Of a stretch of 64,000 bases of DNA, positions 37,257 through 51,500 are shown piece after piece (within the stretch, counting starts at the first letter, position 1; each line of letters starts with the position of its first letter). The stretch is from Owenia fusiformis (lineage: Eukaryota; Annelida; Polychaeta; Sabellida; Oweniidae): contig CAIIXF020000002.1 of NCBI GenBank assembly GCA_903813345.2, positions 16,686,467 to 16,750,466 on the forward strand. Direction: 5' to 3'. A model generated the notes under the pieces. The model was not told the origin of the DNA and ran no database searches. It saw only the letters and a program-made list of their open reading frames with translations. The position numbers were made by a program, and so were the translations under genes.

Positions 37257-37493
37257 CAGTTGGGGACATAAATAAATGACAGGTGGATTTGCTGAAGTGA
37301 GGATTTCCCATGTTAAAAATAAGAGAATTTACAAGAGGCCATAAATCAGTGAATGAGATTATACAAAATGTAAAATATACAAACTTTAAGGGATATGTAT
37401 CTAGACAATATTGGAAATTATGGGCTTTCAGACCACCATAATTAGGAAATGGTGATCGAAAATCGACCTGTCATTTATTTTTGTCCCCAACTG
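37257..37493. mobile_element. Tc1/mariner-like MITE
   Basis: Inverted ends CAGTTGGGGACATAAATAAA and the reverse, ending GTCCCCAACTG, are flanked by TA on both sides (37255-37256 and 37494-37495). The element is 237 bp with no coding sequence. Confidence 0.75.
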
Positions 37494-38424
37494 TACATGT
37501 ATCCCGATCCACAGTTTAGTATGCAGTAATGATCAGATGCAAATCATAACTGCATACTTACTGTGATAATACCATCTTCTCTCCAAGTTCAGTACCATTT
37601 TCCATTTCTATTGTATTTTGCCATATCAAACAGATGAATATGATCCTAGTCCAATAATGTGAATATATACATGTACCAGGGTCGTGTTGACACAAACTTG
37701 AAAAAATGCAACTTCTGATAGTCAAAACATTTGAAAACTGACTGCCGGACAATTTGTCAAAATTCGCTATTCTGACCAATCAGATTGCAGCATTTTCAAC
37801 CACATCCACTTTTTTGCCAGACACCCGGGGGCCAGACACTCCAGAATTGTCATTGAACTTGGAGAGAAGAAAGTGTAGATCATGATTTGAGCTTGCCCCA
37901 AATCATAACTGCATACTGACTGTTGCTTGATCTGTTATATGATCACCCGTATGATCATGGCTTTCAAAGAGGCAATGGTGATATGCTCCATTGTATTTAT
38001 TGTTGAAATCTTGTTTTTAAGATTTAATTCACTTTCATTTCATGTCTTTTACCAACGATATCGACATTGTCGGGTCCAGTGATATTCGAAAAATGAAAAA
38101 AATTTTGAAGAAAATCCGTCTGAAGTTAAGATTTTCTAGGCTTGTAATTAGCAATACGATGCACAATAGTCATCCTCAGTTGTATGTTTTATATTTAACT
38201 TACAGGTAAACCATGTTCAAGTATCAGATTTTGACGAAAAAGCAATAAATATACATAAAACTACGATTTCTGTTGTTATTTCCGGGCAGCCATTGACAAT
38301 AAATCTCGAGGGTAAATCTCGAGGGCCCCGAGACCTAATTCGAGAGCAGGAAGTCGATCAAAACAAAAAAGAAAATTTGGAAATGTAGGCGGTAAAACTT
38401 CACTAAAATACACCATACAGCAGG

Positions 38425-38873
38425 TAGTGTTGTCGCGATGTGCCATAATCGTACATCGATGCATCGGCAATTTTCAGTAGTAAACATCGATGCACATCGC
38501 GATGTACATCGCGAAAAAGTCCGAGAAAAGTGCACTGAAATACCGAACGATAATGCACTAAAATACCGAACATCCGGTACATCCGGGAACTTCTAGTAAG
38601 GGTGAAATGAAAGCAAAGTAATTTTTTTAGATTAATGGTTCATTTCGACTAGCTAAAACAGTTTTAAAGCGAAATAATATCAGAAAACATTGGAAAATGA
38701 AATAAGACATGAGAAAGGTAAGCGATTTGCGTCAAAATAAGATAAGAAAGGGTGATTTTTAGCAAATTAATTTTTTTTTAAAACATCGATGTTTTGTTTC
38801 AGACATCGATGCATCGCCAGAATCAGCTTTGGCGATGTATATCGCGATGTATCGATTAATCGCGACAACACTA
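38425..38873. mobile_element. hAT-like MITE
   Basis: Ends TAGTGTTGTCGCGATG and ATCGCGACAACACTA are inverted. A perfect 8-bp duplication ACAGCAGG flanks it (38417-38424 and 38874-38881). Subterminal regions are rich in catcgatgcatcg and atcgcgatgta motifs. The length is 449 bp, with no transposase. Confidence 0.85.
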
Positions 38874-39507
38874 ACAGCAGGTAGTAACAAAGATTCTAAT
38901 TCATAGGGAAATAGCTTATTATGTTGTGAGTTCCGACTGTCGATCAAGAGGCGTTGTGTCAACATGGGTGTCGCAGAGAGCATTCGACTGACAATCGACC
39001 ATTCCGACATTTGATGCCAGCTCTAACATTTATACAAAATAAGCAGAATATGAGTTTAAATATTAAATGTTTAGATGTTGACTTAAATTGAATTCAATGA
39101 GGAATAATTTGAACTGGGTACTATTAGTTGAATGCCTGAAATGTTCTAGCATTGAGTTCTGTGATTAAATCCTCAATGCATGGGTTAACTGTATGTCAAA
39201 ACGCAACATACATGTATTGATGAAAGAAAAATTAAAAAATCAGGGGTGGAAGTGGTTGAAAATCAGGATAACATTTCAGAAAAAACATGTGGGTGGGTTG
39301 TTTGCATCTTTCCTGTCTCAATGTTGAAATTATTTTATCATCTCTGCGAGTGCTTTTCCTGGAGGTAATGCATTGATCTAACATATGCACCTGTTTAAAT
39401 CCTCAGAGAATAGCCAAAATCCAGCATATGACTGTCCGAAATCTGTTGCGCTAATTTCCCTCCTCCTTTCTGAATCTTATAATATTACTTGTAGATGGTG
39501 GCTAAAG

Positions 39508-42500
39508 ATGGGAAACATAGAAGCACATGATCTTGCTCCAGTTAGAGATGATGAGCGTAAAGAATGCAACCTGAGTAGAAAAGTGACCTACAAGCAGTAT
39601 GTCAAGGTACAATAATTTCTTTTTGTTAATTTTTAAATGTATTATAATGATCCCTCGTCTTGGGTGTTCTAATTACCCATGTCATCATGAAAGACACACC
39701 CAGGAATCTCTCCTTGAATCAGCCTTGTGTTCTACGCTTTTTATTGTCAACCAGGTTTTGTTGTTCTGAGCATGATAAATATTTAGCTTTATTGTTTTTC
39801 TCATATCTTATTTACAATAGACATGATTTTCTAAAATTTTTAAGAGGGCAGTTTCTTTGTACAGAGCAAAAATGTAAACAAGCAATTTTTTTCAAATCAT
39901 AAACATAAAGCTTGCCCCAAATTAACTAGAGTTACAGAAGGCTAATGTATTTTGATGGCTGTACACCAAGAAAACTTATTTCATAATAATGAACAATAAA
40001 CATGCTGTATGAAATGCTAACATTGATGAATGTGTTGCAGCATCTACAGGGAGATTTCTCAGAGGCCTGTATGCTGGAATGGCCCTGGAACATCCGTGAT
40101 GCAGTGTCTTTGTACGAGCGTTTTGATGCATCGTTTCATCGACTTCCAGACATTCCCCCAGAGCTTCCCTTACGACTTCCACATCTTCACTACATCAATC
40201 TTAGTCATAACCAAATAACTGAAATTCCAGAAAGTTTTGCTTTACTTTTCCATCTACGAACTGTGCTGCTGAATAATAATGCCATCAAAAAAATACCAAT
40301 GTCATTCATACATCTAGTCAAACTTGAAAAATTGGACGTATCCCATAATATCCTAAGAGAGCTTCCTGAAACCATGGGAACGATGGAGTCATTACAGCGG
40401 CTCAATGTAAGCCACAACAAATTGAAAACTCTTCCATTGAGTCTTGGAAATTCTAAGATTATCAAAGTCATAATGGCAAACAATAATAGATTGGAAACCC
40501 CACCACAGAGTTTATGTGATTCTGGTTCAGAAGCCACTATCAAGCACCTCAGGAAAATATGCCCTAAAGAGAACTATGCAAAACCTACTAACGTTAAAGT
40601 GAATGTGTTTAAAAGAGTGCGCGGAAATCAGTTGCTTAGCAGTACAGTGCCTAACCCTCAGTCTGCTCAAACGCAGGTATGTGTTGTCAAAGGCAATGTT
40701 TCGAATCAATTTAGATTAATTTAAAACTGTTTCTGGACATGTGACACTCGGTTGCTTTTAGAAAATCTCTTCAAATAGACTTTACATGGATAAAGAAAAT
40801 TGACACAAAGTTCAAAACCCTCAATTTTATTACTTGCAGCAATTACGGGTGGATTACTGCATTAATGTTTTGAAGACCTTTAGATAATCATTTATAAACT
40901 CGTATAATATGAATAATAAATAGAGCAACAAACACTGCATCAAATGTGGAATTTCTAGTAATTTCTAGACGTGCTTAGTCGGTCTAGGAACTCCGTGTAT
41001 CTAGAGATTTCTAGGCGTGCTTAGACGTGCTTAGAGCTGGCGTGGACAGAGCGTGACTAGAGTTTAGAAATCTCTAGGCACGCCGTGGTTAGACACAAGA
41101 CAAAATTAGTCGTTATTTAATTGCCATGTGAGATTTTGCGCTATATATGGAAACATTTAAATTATAATTTACCGCACGTGTTAATATTTCGTGTTTTGCT
41201 TTAGCTAAATACGGGATATCAAATCAAAAAGAGTATGTTTTCACTTTATATCCGACTTGAGTCACGAAAAGTACATCGCAACATGGCTTCTTAATTGTTA
41301 ACTTGTTATAAATTAAGAGGGTCTGTTTAAATGCGTATTTCCACTAATCAACACCCATTATTTCGCATTGACAAGAACCAGGGCCGAATCCAGCATTTGC
41401 TAAGGGGATGACTTTTGAATTATTCCAGGGGTGAGGTCACATTTAATATTTGCTCAAAAATTACACGAAAACTGCTCAAAATGGTGAAAGATTTATTGGC
41501 CAGGGGATACAGTATTATTTTAAACTAGACATCTCTATCGGCGAGGGGGGGGGCTAACTTATTCCAGGGGTGGGGTCACATTTGATATTTGTTAAAAAAT
41601 CACACGAAAACTGCTCAAAATGGTGAAAGAATAATTGGCCGGTGGATGCAGTATTATTTTAAACAATACATTACTGTCGGCGAAGGGGAGGGGGCTAACA
41701 TATAGTTGAAATTACATAATACGCTACCTTGGTGATCTATAAACATAATCTTGTCATAAACAACTACTGATTATTATGTGAACGGATATTTGTAAATTTG
41801 GTTTAAAAAGAAATTGAATATAGGGTAAAAATGAGGGAGACACAGACGTCGGAAGAGTGGGGATAAAATCTAATCAACACTAAGCTGAGACAGAATGAGA
41901 ATCATATGTCTGGACTCACAAGATTTTCATAAACATATTTGTTGATTGCTCACGAAAACAAAAACAAATTTCAGGGTTCATTGGCATCACACAATATTTG
42001 CAAAATGGGGGAGTGCATTTTCCCAGGATTTTAAACAATGCTTTACTTTAAATGTCGCCCCTCATACTTAGCATAGTACGCTTTAACTATCAGATTCAGT
42101 AGCACCCTGCCCTTGATATATTAATACATAGTTTTCTTGTACCCCTTTTCAAAAATACAACGAACTAAATACATAGTAATAATGATCTTGGAATTGATTT
42201 CTTTGATCTGTAATCTAGATCACACAATAACTAATTAACTGTTTGATTGCGTTTTTGCTTCTTCAAAGACGGGATATCCCAAAATTACCTTGATTACAGC
42301 ATTGGCTTTCAAGAGAGTCCATGATTGCAGTCTACATGGTCTATAGGCTATTTTTAATTCCTCGATATTTTAGTTGTGTATCTTTGAATCTGATTATCAT
42401 ATACAATTTACTTTAACCAATTTTACCCGTTTTTTGAACTTCAAAACTGTCACATACATATTGGTGGTCACTAATCATATTAGGACCAATAACAAATAAC

Positions 42501-45500
42501 ATAATTAAAACTGGAAAACATACAATACATATTCATCATCTCATCTATTTCTCCGGTTTGTATCTCCCGGTAATCTTTATGCCTTGAGCCACCCCCCCCC
42601 CTTACAGATACTTTAGATACACTTATTTTGACGCTACTTAATTTGACGAATTTGCTCAATTTCAAATATTGGCGGCTATTTAATTTGGCGGAATCAGGAC
42701 TGAAGTTTAATTTTTGTCTATGTTTATGCATGGGCTATAAAAAGATTCTCTTGAAAGCCCATGGTTTATGTCATTAGGACGGGTATTTACTAAGATATTT
42801 TCTGTATTTCTTTTGGGATAATGTATGACATGTTGATGACATGCTCAGTTCCCGGCTCAGTTGACAGGAAAAGGGGCCCCACAAGTTTAATTTCTGAAGT
42901 GCATTTGACAAAAATTCCAAACTGAAATTTGACGGATTTTAATTTGGCGGATTTTCTGACTCCGTCAATCCGTCTAATTAAAACGGGAGCCAAATTAAGT
43001 ATCTTCAGTTATATCAATATTATTTTGTATCTATCTGACATTATAATTTCGAAGAGAGATTCTCCGGGGAACATTCTGGATTTCGAACATAATAAACTTA
43101 ATTTGAAATTGAATCTGAAATTCTGTCAGAATGGAATACATGGACCTGGTTACATGGTTTATCTTATTCTAAATGGACAAATAAGATCGCAGGGGCAGGA
43201 AACTCCCCCGTTGTTGACATTTTGTTCATATAAAAGGCATTTGCATTAATCCTTTTGATAACTTTCTTTCGTAGTTGGTCTCTTGACCCGAAACATTCTG
43301 GCTACAACAATACAATTGAGTTTTGGAGAAAAACCGCCCTAAGAGGAACGTTGGAGCTTTTTAAGACCACATTAAGCCCCTACTTTAACTAACATCTTAG
43401 TAACCCATGTTAAGGCCAAGCTTTTCCAGGATATCTTCAATCAATCCTCAACCCCTGTTAAAGACCCATTTTACAGGGTGTCTACACCGGGGCCTTCCCC
43501 CTTGACCCTCGTTAAAATCCTACTTTTGAAGGTAACATACCCCTTCAACCTCCCTTCAAAACCCTACTTGTACAGGGTACCTACCCCTAAATCCCATATT
43601 AAAGCCCTTATATTTGCCGGGTACATACATACCCCCCTCCCTCTCAAGCCGTACTTTTGCTGTTCCCCACAGCTGAATTCATTTGTGAACTATTATTTTG
43701 TATAATGAATCCTGGTGGATGTCACTTGTGATATCTGTAAAATATACAAAATGTACATTATATATGCGGTCTGGGGTGTGAGGGGGCTCACTTTAAAAAA
43801 ACAATTTGGGAGGTCTCACTTTTGACAATCAGAGGCAAAGGTCTCAAATTTGTTAAACAAAGCATGGAATGCCCATGAACCAATTATGAATATTATCATA
43901 TGAAAACAAAATATTAATTCCTTATAATCAAAATACTTCCTTGTTTTTATAACTGCTGAACCACCTTGATTACAGAAGACATACCGTGGAGTAGTCTAGA
44001 AATAGTTTTTCAAGCTTAGGACCTATAGCCATTTATCATGTGGATCGACACTGTTTATTTATTTGCATAGATATGTTACTGGCCTTGGGAGGCACATGAT
44101 GCCTTCTAGCAATTTCAGATTTGTATTGTTTGAACTTCTATTTTGTTTAATGCACACTTCTGATCACCATATCAAATCATTTGAATCGTAAAGATGATCA
44201 TTCAAATAATTTTGATTGAGGAAAATGTTTTCCATGGAAAGCCGTGAGTACGCTTTGCAAACTATCTCTGGACTCTCTCTCTCTCCGGACGGCAGAGGGG
44301 GGGGGGGGGGGGGGTTGCGATGAGCGCGAAGGCACCCCCCCCCAAAAAAAGCTCATAAAAATATAACCATTAGATAGAAGAAATGAGCTTTCAATTTTTT
44401 TATTTGAAGTTTCAATCTCATTTTTGAAGAATTTTGAAAGATGCATCAATTTTTGTAAAATTCAAAATATATCTTAACATTTTTTGGGCTCGCTTAATAA
44501 GTTATGCCACGATCGCACATCATGACATCTCATTTCTTCTCAGTCCTGAGATGATGTTTCAGGTGAAACAGAAAGATGCTATGAGTATCAGAATGGGATC
44601 GCACCACATGGGGAGTAGTTTCCAGAAAGATTAGAATAGGGTGGGTGGGGTAGCCTTGCCCAAGTCGTATCTTTTTCCTATATTGATTTCTATTATTCAA
44701 GATCAGATAAGTAAAAAATACCGACTTGGAAAAGGCCGGGGAAAAGGCTAAGGATGGGGGTGCAAGAAGGTATCCCGGCATAAATAATGTCAGATCAACA
44801 TCCTAGATATAGTGATATCTGGACACCCCCTCCCCCATCTAACGGCCCTGAGATTCAAAGAGCTCTTTGAAAGTGTCCAAAAAATGATGAAAACTGCATG
44901 TGATTGAAATTTTGGCCAGTAAGAGTTCCAGCCCCCCCCCCCCCTCCCCATCTACCCTTGGCTCTTACCATGGACATGGAGGAAATTTAGGAGTCATTTT
45001 CAAATGCCCGATTACAAGATTACAGTGATTTATTTCCGCCCTTACATAACAGTGTTGTTGGTGGGCAGATGAATTCGAGTATGTATTGATCTAGTTAATT
45101 AGTGAATACAGATAGATTAAAGGAAAAGTGACTTGAAAGTGAATTCTCAAAATTGAGAATTCTGATTGTAATCAAAACTATATGAATTGATACTAATCGC
45201 ACGGACATGGACTAGTATTTTGAATCATTTCATATCCTATCCAACAGCAAGTGAAATCAAATGATCAAGCTACATTATTTATTGAAACTTAAATAAGGGA
45301 CAATATTTTTTTTACCTTTTATGTTAGTTTCAGATGTTGCTTGCAATTTCTTGAGTTTTTGAGGCGTACTAATGGCCACTTGTATAATCATTAGAGTTTT
45401 TAATGCGCACTTTTGGTCTATAGGCCTGTCATTGAGGTACATTCTAAAATTGTCTCGGTTTATCAGGTTTAGATTTGGTCATTTTGACTATATATAATTG

Positions 45501-48500
45501 TTAAGTTTTAAGCGCAGTTTTGGTCTATATGCTTATAATAGAAAACTTTAAGGAGATGATTTGGTCTACGCTACACTTTGCATTCGTTTGACTTACTTTC
45601 TTAAAGGAGAGCTTCGTCTTCGTAGTTTAACTAGACTCTGCACGCAGGGTAGGTCTACGCCATAACAAAACCTTTAAAAAGAGGCATACTATTGGTCTAG
45701 AGCGGAAAGTAAGGCGTATTAGAGGTCTTCTTTTAGTTTACGCCTCAAAAACCTATCAAAACGTAATTTGAATAAATGAACGTTAATATCCTCTTTATGG
45801 AACATTAGACCTTGATAACTCTGAGTTACCATATTCGGGTGGGGTACATCTTTTACTTTTTACATTTTATATTGATCATATTTTTGCCCTCCGGCTACTG
45901 GGCAAAGTCCGATTACTGGTACAGAGAAATAGAGCCCAATCTAGAAAATACCCCCCCCCCCCATACATTCACTATAATTAAGTCGTTGGTGAGTTCGGAT
46001 GTTTTTCAAGTTTAAGTTTATGCTCAATCCAGATAACATCTTCTTTATAATAAAAATAAAAAGTACTTTTATGTAGATATATAACTCCGATATCTATACA
46101 TTTCCTGTAAGAATGTGGCAACGAAAATGGGGCAACAAGACCTGGGCCTAATGCAATTCTAGTTATCTGTTTTCCTGGTTTGTTTGACACGGAGACATGT
46201 TTGAAATGGGTAAACATTGCAATCGGTATGTTTCAAGGAGGCCTCGGGGGAATGACGACCCATGAAACCTAGACATGTTTATAAATTATAGATCAAGATA
46301 TAATATTTTCAGGCCCGTAGTCAGGATTTACAGGGGGAGCGGTTTTACCATGGGGGGGGGGGGGTTGCCAAGGGAGTGGGGGGGGGGCTTTTTGACAGTT
46401 TGGGCAAAACATCATTTGGCCAGGAGGGGGAGCGGCCGCTCCCTCCGCTCCCCTTGGCTACGGGCCTGAATTTGGAAAGCAGCTAAAAGGTCGTCGTTTT
46501 GTGAAGAGGGGATGGGTGATTAGCAGCATTAGAAGTCGAACGAATGCAAGGGTAGCCATAGACTATTATGTCATTATGCTAAATCATGTCATCTACATGT
46601 ACATTGGTACACTTACAAAATAAGGAAATAAATTGTTCAATCAATCAATTACTTTTTGCTATCATCTAATGACGCTACAGAACAAATTTGTCTCCGGAAT
46701 AACTGGAAGTTTTAATAACAATCATGTACAATTTTCTGGGAACGATAGATGTATGTGCGATGTCCGAATAAATGATTGTGGCAAAGATTGCGATTTGCTA
46801 GATTCTGATTTTGGAATTTCTTTGATCAAATTGTACCTCACACGCAATGTCAGAAGTGAGATTGAATGTCCAAATAGCATGGTGAAAGCCCGACTAAGAG
46901 ATGCCATTCCATTTTCTTGACTGGAGATTTATCGCTCAATCCCACACTAGACATTTAATGTTAAATAACAGTGAGATCTAAAATTCATATCTTAAAATCT
47001 AAAGTCGAGTTTCAGAGATTATAATTTCATTGGTAAAATGCAATCAGAAAGAACCTTTAGATTGCTGGGTCTAACACCTTAGTAGAGTATACCCCCTCCC
47101 AAATCACAACCACGGTCTATTTTTTAATTAAAACTCTTTCCCTATCCTATAATGAAAATAAATATAATTGGAGTGAATTGCATGCATTTCGAATGAAGTT
47201 ATCATATTTTTAGTATTTTATTAGTTCAAACAGGTTTACATAAGATGCATAGAAGTGACAAAGGGAAACATTTCAATTTCTAACTCTACAATTGTAATCA
47301 TACATGTACATACCAGACACATGTATACATGTGCATCATCATGATCTTCACTGGACATTATAAAAATGGGAGAATAGGGGAGGGGGGACTTGGATTACGT
47401 CCTTTAGAAATGAACGCAGGTTTAGAAAACTGCAATAGATGCCATTTTTCATGATAGGGGGGTTATGAAAGAGCTTGTTCGTAATTTAACGTGCAGAATT
47501 ATGGTCCTTTTGGAATAAGTTCTACCTTTCGTAGTATTATTCCGATTACTAGTAAGTATAAACACGAGGTGCCAACTCCGACCGTTAATTTGAATTTTAT
47601 ACCTACACCTGTTTGGAAATCAAGGATTGTGAATCAATATACTGCACCGTTTTTCTTCAAATTTGCTCCATTAAAAGAAAACAAATTTTTCTGATGGTTA
47701 GATTATACTGTTATACAGACTGAGAGTCCCTCCTTTTAGCGGCGTTTGGATCCCCAGCTGTCAGTGAGAAGCGCTTCACACAGCTTGGGACCGGCCCCGA
47801 CAGCAATGCACCGACAGAGAGGCATTTTTGTTTTGCTTTTAATGGAACAAAAACGGTGCATTATGAGACTCATAATCTTTGATTTTTAAACACATAGTAG
47901 GTTTGAAATTCAAACTAACGGTCGTAGTTAGGACTCTGTGATAAATGTTTAATTAAGGGATATTGAATTATTAGGGGCCCTGGAGGAACCAATGTGGAGG
48001 GGTCATAATATTACAAGTTCACGTGCACTTTGTCTCTAAAACGTTTAGTTCAACTCCTCTCAAATGATAAAGTTAATACATACACTGGAATATTTTGGAT
48101 ATAGGGAATATCCTGAGGGATATACAATATATCTTCCCGAGGGCCCAAAGAGACCAAGGGAAGATATATTGTATATCCCAAGGGATATAATGCGGGTCAT
48201 ACGATTGATATGTCCCGGATCCTTGCTGGAGCGGGACATACGAGAAATATTTACCCGGATCTGAAATATATTCCCGGTTGATGTCTCTGAAACCTCATCA
48301 GGTATTGAATACGTAGTATTATGTACAGCAAGGTCTAGAATAATTTGCGAATCTGGAAGGGAGAGATTGACAAGGGGACATCCCAAGGTGGTTCCGAAGC
48401 AAATAACTAGGGGTGGAATTAAATATCGTAATGGGTAGGGGGTATCTGATCTGCAAACCCGTCTTTTTGGCTCGGTCTTGAAATTCTTTAGCGCAAATGT

Positions 48501-51500
48501 TTTTACGATGTTAGTCCCCGCTTTTTGAAAATTGTTAAAACACACTCAGACCTGAAAGTGGCACGTACAACACAATAAGGAAGTAAAGAACAAAATATCT
48601 CATTAATACGGTTGACTGTATAATTCTCTCAATTTTCCATTTCTCATTGATGTCGAGTGTTATACTGTGCGTTAGTGGTATTGATGGACTGGTAAGGATT
48701 ATGACGACGATAGCATTTTTAAAGCTTTGACTTGTTTGAATTACCCCCCCCCCCCCTCATAAGTCATTCACATTCATTCAAAATATGAAAAATCAAAAAC
48801 TTAGGAAAGCAACTGACTACATCGATCAATATGCCTTTTATAAAATGCCTCTTATAGCAATGCCCCGAGCAATGCAGTAAAACGGTTGAAACTGGAAGCG
48901 TAATTGAATAAAGAAGCACAAAAAGTAAGCTAAGGTTAACTAATAAAAACAAGACAAGCAACATTCTATCTACAATCAAGCTGAAATAAACATGTGCAAT
49001 CTCTTAGCCTGGAGGGGGAGGGGTTAAGAGGATGTGAGCGACCAAACGTTTGTACAAAATCATGGCGTTTTTCTCAGTGATTTTTAAGTGATTTGGGGCC
49101 AAAATGTGACCTCTTGGATTTTGGATTAAAAAGCAAACCACCCCCTTGTCAAACCTGACATTAATAAGTAATAAGAAATCAAAACAATAGATACTTGGAA
49201 AGAAGTAGATCATCACCGCCAACAGAGAGAGCTACATTACTAATTATTATAAATATCTCAGGCCCGTAGCCAGGGGGGGGGGGGTTCGCAGGGTTCGGGC
49301 GAACCCCCCCCCCCCCCCCCTTGGCCAAAAATTCTTTCAAAATCATGCAGTTTTTCACCATTTTGAGCACTTCTCAAGTGATTTTAGCCATATTTGGGCC
49401 AAAATTGTCAAATGTGAACCCCCCCTGGAAATTTTTGAAAAATGAACCCCCCCCCCTTGGCAAATCCTGGCTACGGGCCTGAATAAAAAGATAACGCAAA
49501 GACCATTATTATGAACTTTCAAGTCGTATAACATGTAACTGTTGGCATAACATAACGTATAAACGCCCTGTAGTATAGCCCTGTAACGAAAGATTTCAAA
49601 ACAGCCTTCGTTAAGCTTTAATCAATCGGTCCTGACTTCGACCGTTAATTTGAATTTTTGGCCTTCCAGATGCTCGAAAATCAAGGATTGCGAGTCTCAT
49701 ACTGCACCGTTTTTCTTCAACCTTAAACCATTAAAGCAAAACGAAATTGCCTTTCTGTCGGTGCATTACTTTATTGTAAAGAGTCCCTCGTTCTAGCAGC
49801 GTTTTGGTCCCCAGCTGTTAGAAGGCCTTCTTACACCTGGGGACCAAAATGCCGCTGGAAGTAGGGACTCTGTTTAAGAGAAAAGTGTACTAACAGAAAG
49901 GGATTTTTATTATGCTTTGGATGAAACAAGTTTGAAGAAAAACGGTGCAGTATCGAGACTCGTAATCCTTGATTTTCAAACATCCGATAGGCCAAAAATA
50001 CAAATTAACGTTCGAAGTTAACACCGCGTGTTAATGTACTGTTTAAAACACAATAGGCGTTTGGGTGCGATAACCAATAAAAAATAGAACCATGAGATAG
50101 AAGAAGAAAAGGGTAAAATGTTTTTTATTTTGGGCCTCTATCAATATTTGTAAAATTCAAAATAAATTTAGTGGTCTGTTTTAGCCACAATGGTACCCCC
50201 TGACTGATAACCGAAATTCGTTTGGGCATCACCCCCCCCCCCCCCCCCCCCCCCCGACTGAAAGCTGACATGATTGTACATTTTGAGATTCGATCAACTT
50301 GAGTTCTTCTGGGAATGGTGCATCGACATAACATGGACTGGTGAAATACATGATGGTATCCCGATCATTGGAATGGTTAATGGTGTATTTGAAAAGTGCT
50401 CACAATGGTGAAGAGCTGCACGCTTTTGAAAGATCTAGACTTTTTGGCCGGGGGAGGGGGACTTTCACCAACCCTTCCAAAGGGACACGATACATTTCTC
50501 GAGGGCTCAGAGGGCCAGAGGTTAATATCATGTTGTCACAGTGTATAAAACCATAGGCCATATTCAATTCCGATCATGATATTCCTAACTCTCTTCAATG
50601 AAATCTGAAGTTCGAAGTCCATATCTAAACTTTGCATGATGAAACAAAACCAGAAGTCTTATATCATAAGTCTACAAAATATCCGATGACTTAAAATGAC
50701 ATTTTGAAATATAAAATTTATTGAATAATATAAACACACCAGCATCAAAAAAAATCAACGAAACAATATAACAGCGACCAAACAAAATCGCTTGTTGCTC
50801 AGATGTCTATGACTTTAACTGTGTCAGGGCATGATGATGAAATTACCATTCGCCTGTGTTTAATAGGCTCAAACAGAGCTTCATACTCCTTTCGTTTCAA
50901 AATCTCTTAATTTTGAAATGGGAGATGAATTCAATCTTTGTTAGCGAGTTTTGAGGTGAATGCAATTTTTGTGAGAGGGATTGGTCAGGACAATGCGATT
51001 TTCTTTTCGAGCGATGGACGATGGGCGGTAAACACAATATCGCGTCTTCATTACGTACCCCTTCCATTAGATTGGCAATCGTGTGTTTTCATTTCGAAGC
51101 ATATCAATATTTAAATCTAATTATTTCCTCAAATTGCAATGCTAGATCTAGTAGTTCAGTTATTTGTGATATTTGACGAATTTATCTAAATCGCCAATCA
51201 TAATCGGGCTTTGATTAGATAGGTGGCCGAAAAGGGGATCCTGTTACTAATTTTATGGAGGGGGGGGGGGTGTATGTAATATCGACCACCGTCCAAACAA
51301 TTATTTCCTGTTCAATATGATTCGCAAGTATGATCACTGTGCATCAAATGTGGAATTTCTTGCAATTTCTAGACGTACCTGTAGGATGGTCTAGAAACTC
51401 CACGTATCTACCGGGAGAGGCAACTTAAATGAATATGTTAATTGCGTCCATAGAAAGAAGCAAGGGGGGGGTGCAATAAAGATAAAACCATGAGAAAGAA

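Noticed and set aside
46633-46920. 95-codon open frame in the long intron, Cys- and Asp-rich
   Set aside because: No family recognised, open on both strands, and surrounded by repeats. It could be a fragment of something real but I cannot support a gene call.
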